From positions 1-8,862 of the forward strand of contig JAQGHH010000660.1 in assembly GCA_028288945.1 (NCBI GenBank): a stretch of 8,862 nucleotides of DNA, in the 5' to 3' direction. How positions within the stretch are numbered: position 1 is the first letter of the stretch; each line of letters begins with the position of its first letter. Positions 8,001 through 8,862 of this stretch are shown piece after piece. Under the pieces are notes generated by a model that was not told the DNA's origin, made no database searches, and saw only the letters and a program-made list of their open reading frames with translations. The DNA comes from Phycisphaerales bacterium. Lineage in GTDB: Bacteria; Planctomycetota; Phycisphaerae; Tepidisphaerales; Tepidisphaeraceae. The position numbers were made by a program, and so were the translations under genes.

Positions 8001-8398
8001 CCCTGGGGCTTGAGCCGTTCCGCATCAACCTGACCGTGGTGGCGGGCATCCTTACGATCATGGGCTACTCGATGATCGACACGATCGTGGTGTTCGACCG
8101 AATCCGCGAGAACCGCGGCAAGTTCGGGCACGTAAGCAGGAAGGTCGTCAACGACGCGATCAACCAGACCATGTCGCGAACGCTGCTCACTGCTGGCACA
8201 AACGTGGCCACAGTCGCTATCATGTATTTCTTCGGAGGCACGGGAATCCACGGCTTTACATTCGTGCTTCTCGTTGGCATATTAGTAGGCACCTACTCCT
8301 CCATCGCGATCGCCGCACCCATCCTTCTGGTGGGCCGGCGGCTGGAAGAGCAGCCGACCACCCGCGCCTCGGGACGAGTGCAAAGGGCCGGTGCCTGA
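5021..8398 (+). CDS. secDF: Fused protein translocase subunit SecDF
   Basis: 1125 residues; SecD and SecF are joined in one chain with about twelve membrane segments. SecDF uses the proton-motive force to aid the late stage of SecYEG export. SecD half: first membrane segment about 9-29; D1 motif GIDMVGGTSLVYEI (47-60); large extracytoplasmic P1 region (about 30-480) with a charged helical stretch at about 110-285; TVGPQLGQD (468-476); then membrane segments from about 481 to 627, including SVGTAVDANVLIFERLREE (540-558), where Asp546 matches the essential SecD aspartate. SecF half: membrane segment about 662-683, an enlarged P4 region (about 685-935), then MGYSMIDTIVVFDRIREN (1014-1031) with Asp1020 and the MSRTLLTAGT stretch (1051-1060) with Arg1053, matching the proton-pathway residues known from Thermus SecDF. 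ATG at 5021 is preferred over an in-frame TTG at 4937, whose extra 28 residues look unlike the family. The 148 bases before it are longer than other gaps in the operon. Confidence 0.96.
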   Translation: MSERNSFRLSVIAGVFIVALMVIFSPVIYKIFNPKSELTSYVKLNPGIDMVGGTSLVYEIKKPAGGRDTGNLASDVAAVLKRRVDPNGVKNLIWRPQGSDRLEIQMPLPPDAQQNAAKRRELRQQIITAADRLEAANIRPEEVIDAVEQKNGKTQKDLDRLAGDSAVRKELFQKLVAAWNKVQAAHAAQNADDEARARIEYDTLLHPAGKISPIAATNLTREDLDNALSSPDKDQELKALKERFGDSKARRDAIDNYVQAQATLASSKDMVDDANDIKRQLKGSGLLEFHILADDVAPAERQKMTERLQTYGPRVQAGDTTRWFQVDKPEEFKRQSVEYNKKFYVLCWTTPEHSLDHHPGMNEWHLTDARAETNPQTAEQSVGFTFDPQGGQYFGELTQKNLNRPMAIVLDGKIISAPNINSQIHENGQITGGGKGGFTHTELDYLVSTLKAGSLPAQLADEPISERTVGPQLGQDNLHKGLIACLLGIVVVAVFLCSYYFLAGIVATFAVVMNVVLVLAVMSAFGATFTLPSIAGIVLSVGTAVDANVLIFERLREEQHRGLSLRMALRNAYDKAFSAIIDSNMTTVITSLSLIMFGTEEVKGFGVTLIIGIVASLFTALFVTRTIFNVLIEKFGVTHLRSLPLVYPKWDRMLRPNIDWMGLAKYFIAFSTIATVIGLVLFYKEARAGHVMDIEFASGTSVTIELKEKMSQNDLRRLVEAKADPVGLPAPSVVTVGNDEKTYEIVTPNSDAVKVKDSLLKALVDGRGQSLLKVEVPSKYDGSGETVAQQMNKAVIPLTDKQTTLSAVWPGGFRPADVGDYVGGVAVVLNHIEPPLTAGQIADRIKQQQLQLPSNSPAAHLSFAVEAPGGSDHPTSLAVVLSRDESLPYAQDPTKWEEQVAGPLWSLTDQSVNRPAQLQQVKNFDAQVASDTTRDALMALTLSIIVIMAYIWFRFGNLKYGTATVAALVHDVLFTVAALGFAHYLYQVPVLGKALGLEPFRINLTVVAGILTIMGYSMIDTIVVFDRIRENRGKFGHVSRKVVNDAINQTMSRTLLTAGTNVATVAIMYFFGGTGIHGFTFVLLVGILVGTYSSIAIAAPILLVGRRLEEQPTTRASGRVQRAGA

Positions 8399-8423
8399 AA
8401 CATTTCGGGTTCGACCATACGGG

Positions 8424-8429
8424 AAAGGA
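8424..8429 (+). promoter_or_regulatory. Ribosome binding site of the truncated downstream gene
   Basis: AAAGGA, eight bases before the ATG at 8438. This is the clearest ribosome site on the plus strand besides that of yajC, and it supports the reality of an open frame that has no stop inside the window. Confidence 0.65.
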
Positions 8430-8437
8430 TGCCCACT

Positions 8438-8862
8438 ATGCGCAAGGAAGTGAAACTCGGTACGGCGATCGGCGGCGTGCTCGTTGCGGTGCTCATTGTC
8501 TACGCGGTCGTCAATAAAGGCCATTCCAAGAAGGCGACCGCCGTCGTCCTTGAGGACGGAAAATCCAAAACCGGCGAGCAAGCCGCAACGCCTGGCCAGA
8601 CCGGCGCCGGTGATCCTGGGCCGGCGGCGCCTGCGGGTGACCCGGCCCCCGTTCAGCGCGATCCCGTCGGCGACTCGGCTCAGGGGAACCCGCCGACGGT
8701 TCCGGGCACCGGCGTTGGCCCGTCCCATTCCGAAGAGACGGCGGACTCCACCCCGCCGGCCAGTTCCGCCACGGACTGGAAGACCCTGCTGAGCGCCGAG
8801 AATCCTGAGATTTCGACGCCCGTCCACACGCGCACCCCCGACCCCGCCACCGACGGCGCGGG
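8438..8862 (+). CDS. Membrane-anchored Pro/Ala/Gly-rich protein, C-terminus cut by window edge
   Basis: 141 codons are visible with no stop before the edge. It opens with MRKEVKLGTAIGG and one hydrophobic segment (about 8-25, GTAIGGVLVAVLIVYAVV) followed by basic NKGHSKK (26-32), so it is probably a single-pass anchor with the N-terminus inside. The rest (about 33-141) is a long, probably disordered linker rich in Pro, Ala, Gly, Asp and Thr, apart from a short piece TDWKTLLSAENPEIS (114-128). An N-terminus of this kind, just after secDF, recalls planctomycete proteins with this anchor, a Pro-rich linker and a C-terminal LysM peptidoglycan-binding domain. No LysM is visible here, so that identity is inferred from resemblance and context. 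It begins 39 bases after secDF, with a good ribosome site, and is likely in the same operon. Confidence 0.75.
   Translation, partial: MRKEVKLGTAIGGVLVAVLIVYAVVNKGHSKKATAVVLEDGKSKTGEQAATPGQTGAGDPGPAAPAGDPAPVQRDPVGDSAQGNPPTVPGTGVGPSHSEETADSTPPASSATDWKTLLSAENPEISTPVHTRTPDPATDGA

Overview
The window is a GC-rich stretch of bacterial chromosome, most likely from a planctomycete. Three things point there. A secreted beta-helix protein carries an N-terminal EPLETRRLLS segment, the LEPR-XLL-type motif common in planctomycete surface proteins. SecD and SecF are fused into one very long chain. The operon ends in a membrane-anchored, proline-rich gene of a kind often found in planctomycetes. A placement in Phycisphaerae is possible but is only my impression.

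Left part (1-2568, minus strand): a RidA/YjgF-family gene that runs off the left edge lies downstream of a 676-residue gene encoding a right-handed parallel beta-helix protein with two C-terminal CARDB-like Ig-type domains. The two genes are co-oriented, 127 bases apart, with no obvious functional link.

Right part (2675-8862, plus strand): a divergent region of about 106 bases leads into tgt (queuine tRNA-ribosyltransferase), yajC, a small predicted secreted protein of unknown function, a fused secDF of 1125 residues, and the start of a membrane-anchored Pro/Ala/Gly-rich protein that runs off the right edge. The tgt-yajC-secD-secF order is a classic conserved bacterial arrangement. YajC and SecDF work together as the accessory complex of the SecYEG translocon, using the proton-motive force to help pull proteins across the membrane; Tgt does the base exchange for queuosine in tRNA.

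I saw no tRNA, rRNA, CRISPR array, insertion sequence or phage gene. Except for the small secreted protein, the window is ordinary housekeeping and surface-protein sequence. The points most worth a second look are that unrecognised secreted protein between yajC and secDF, the enlarged soluble domains and altered motifs of SecDF, and the RidA homologue lacking the catalytic arginine.
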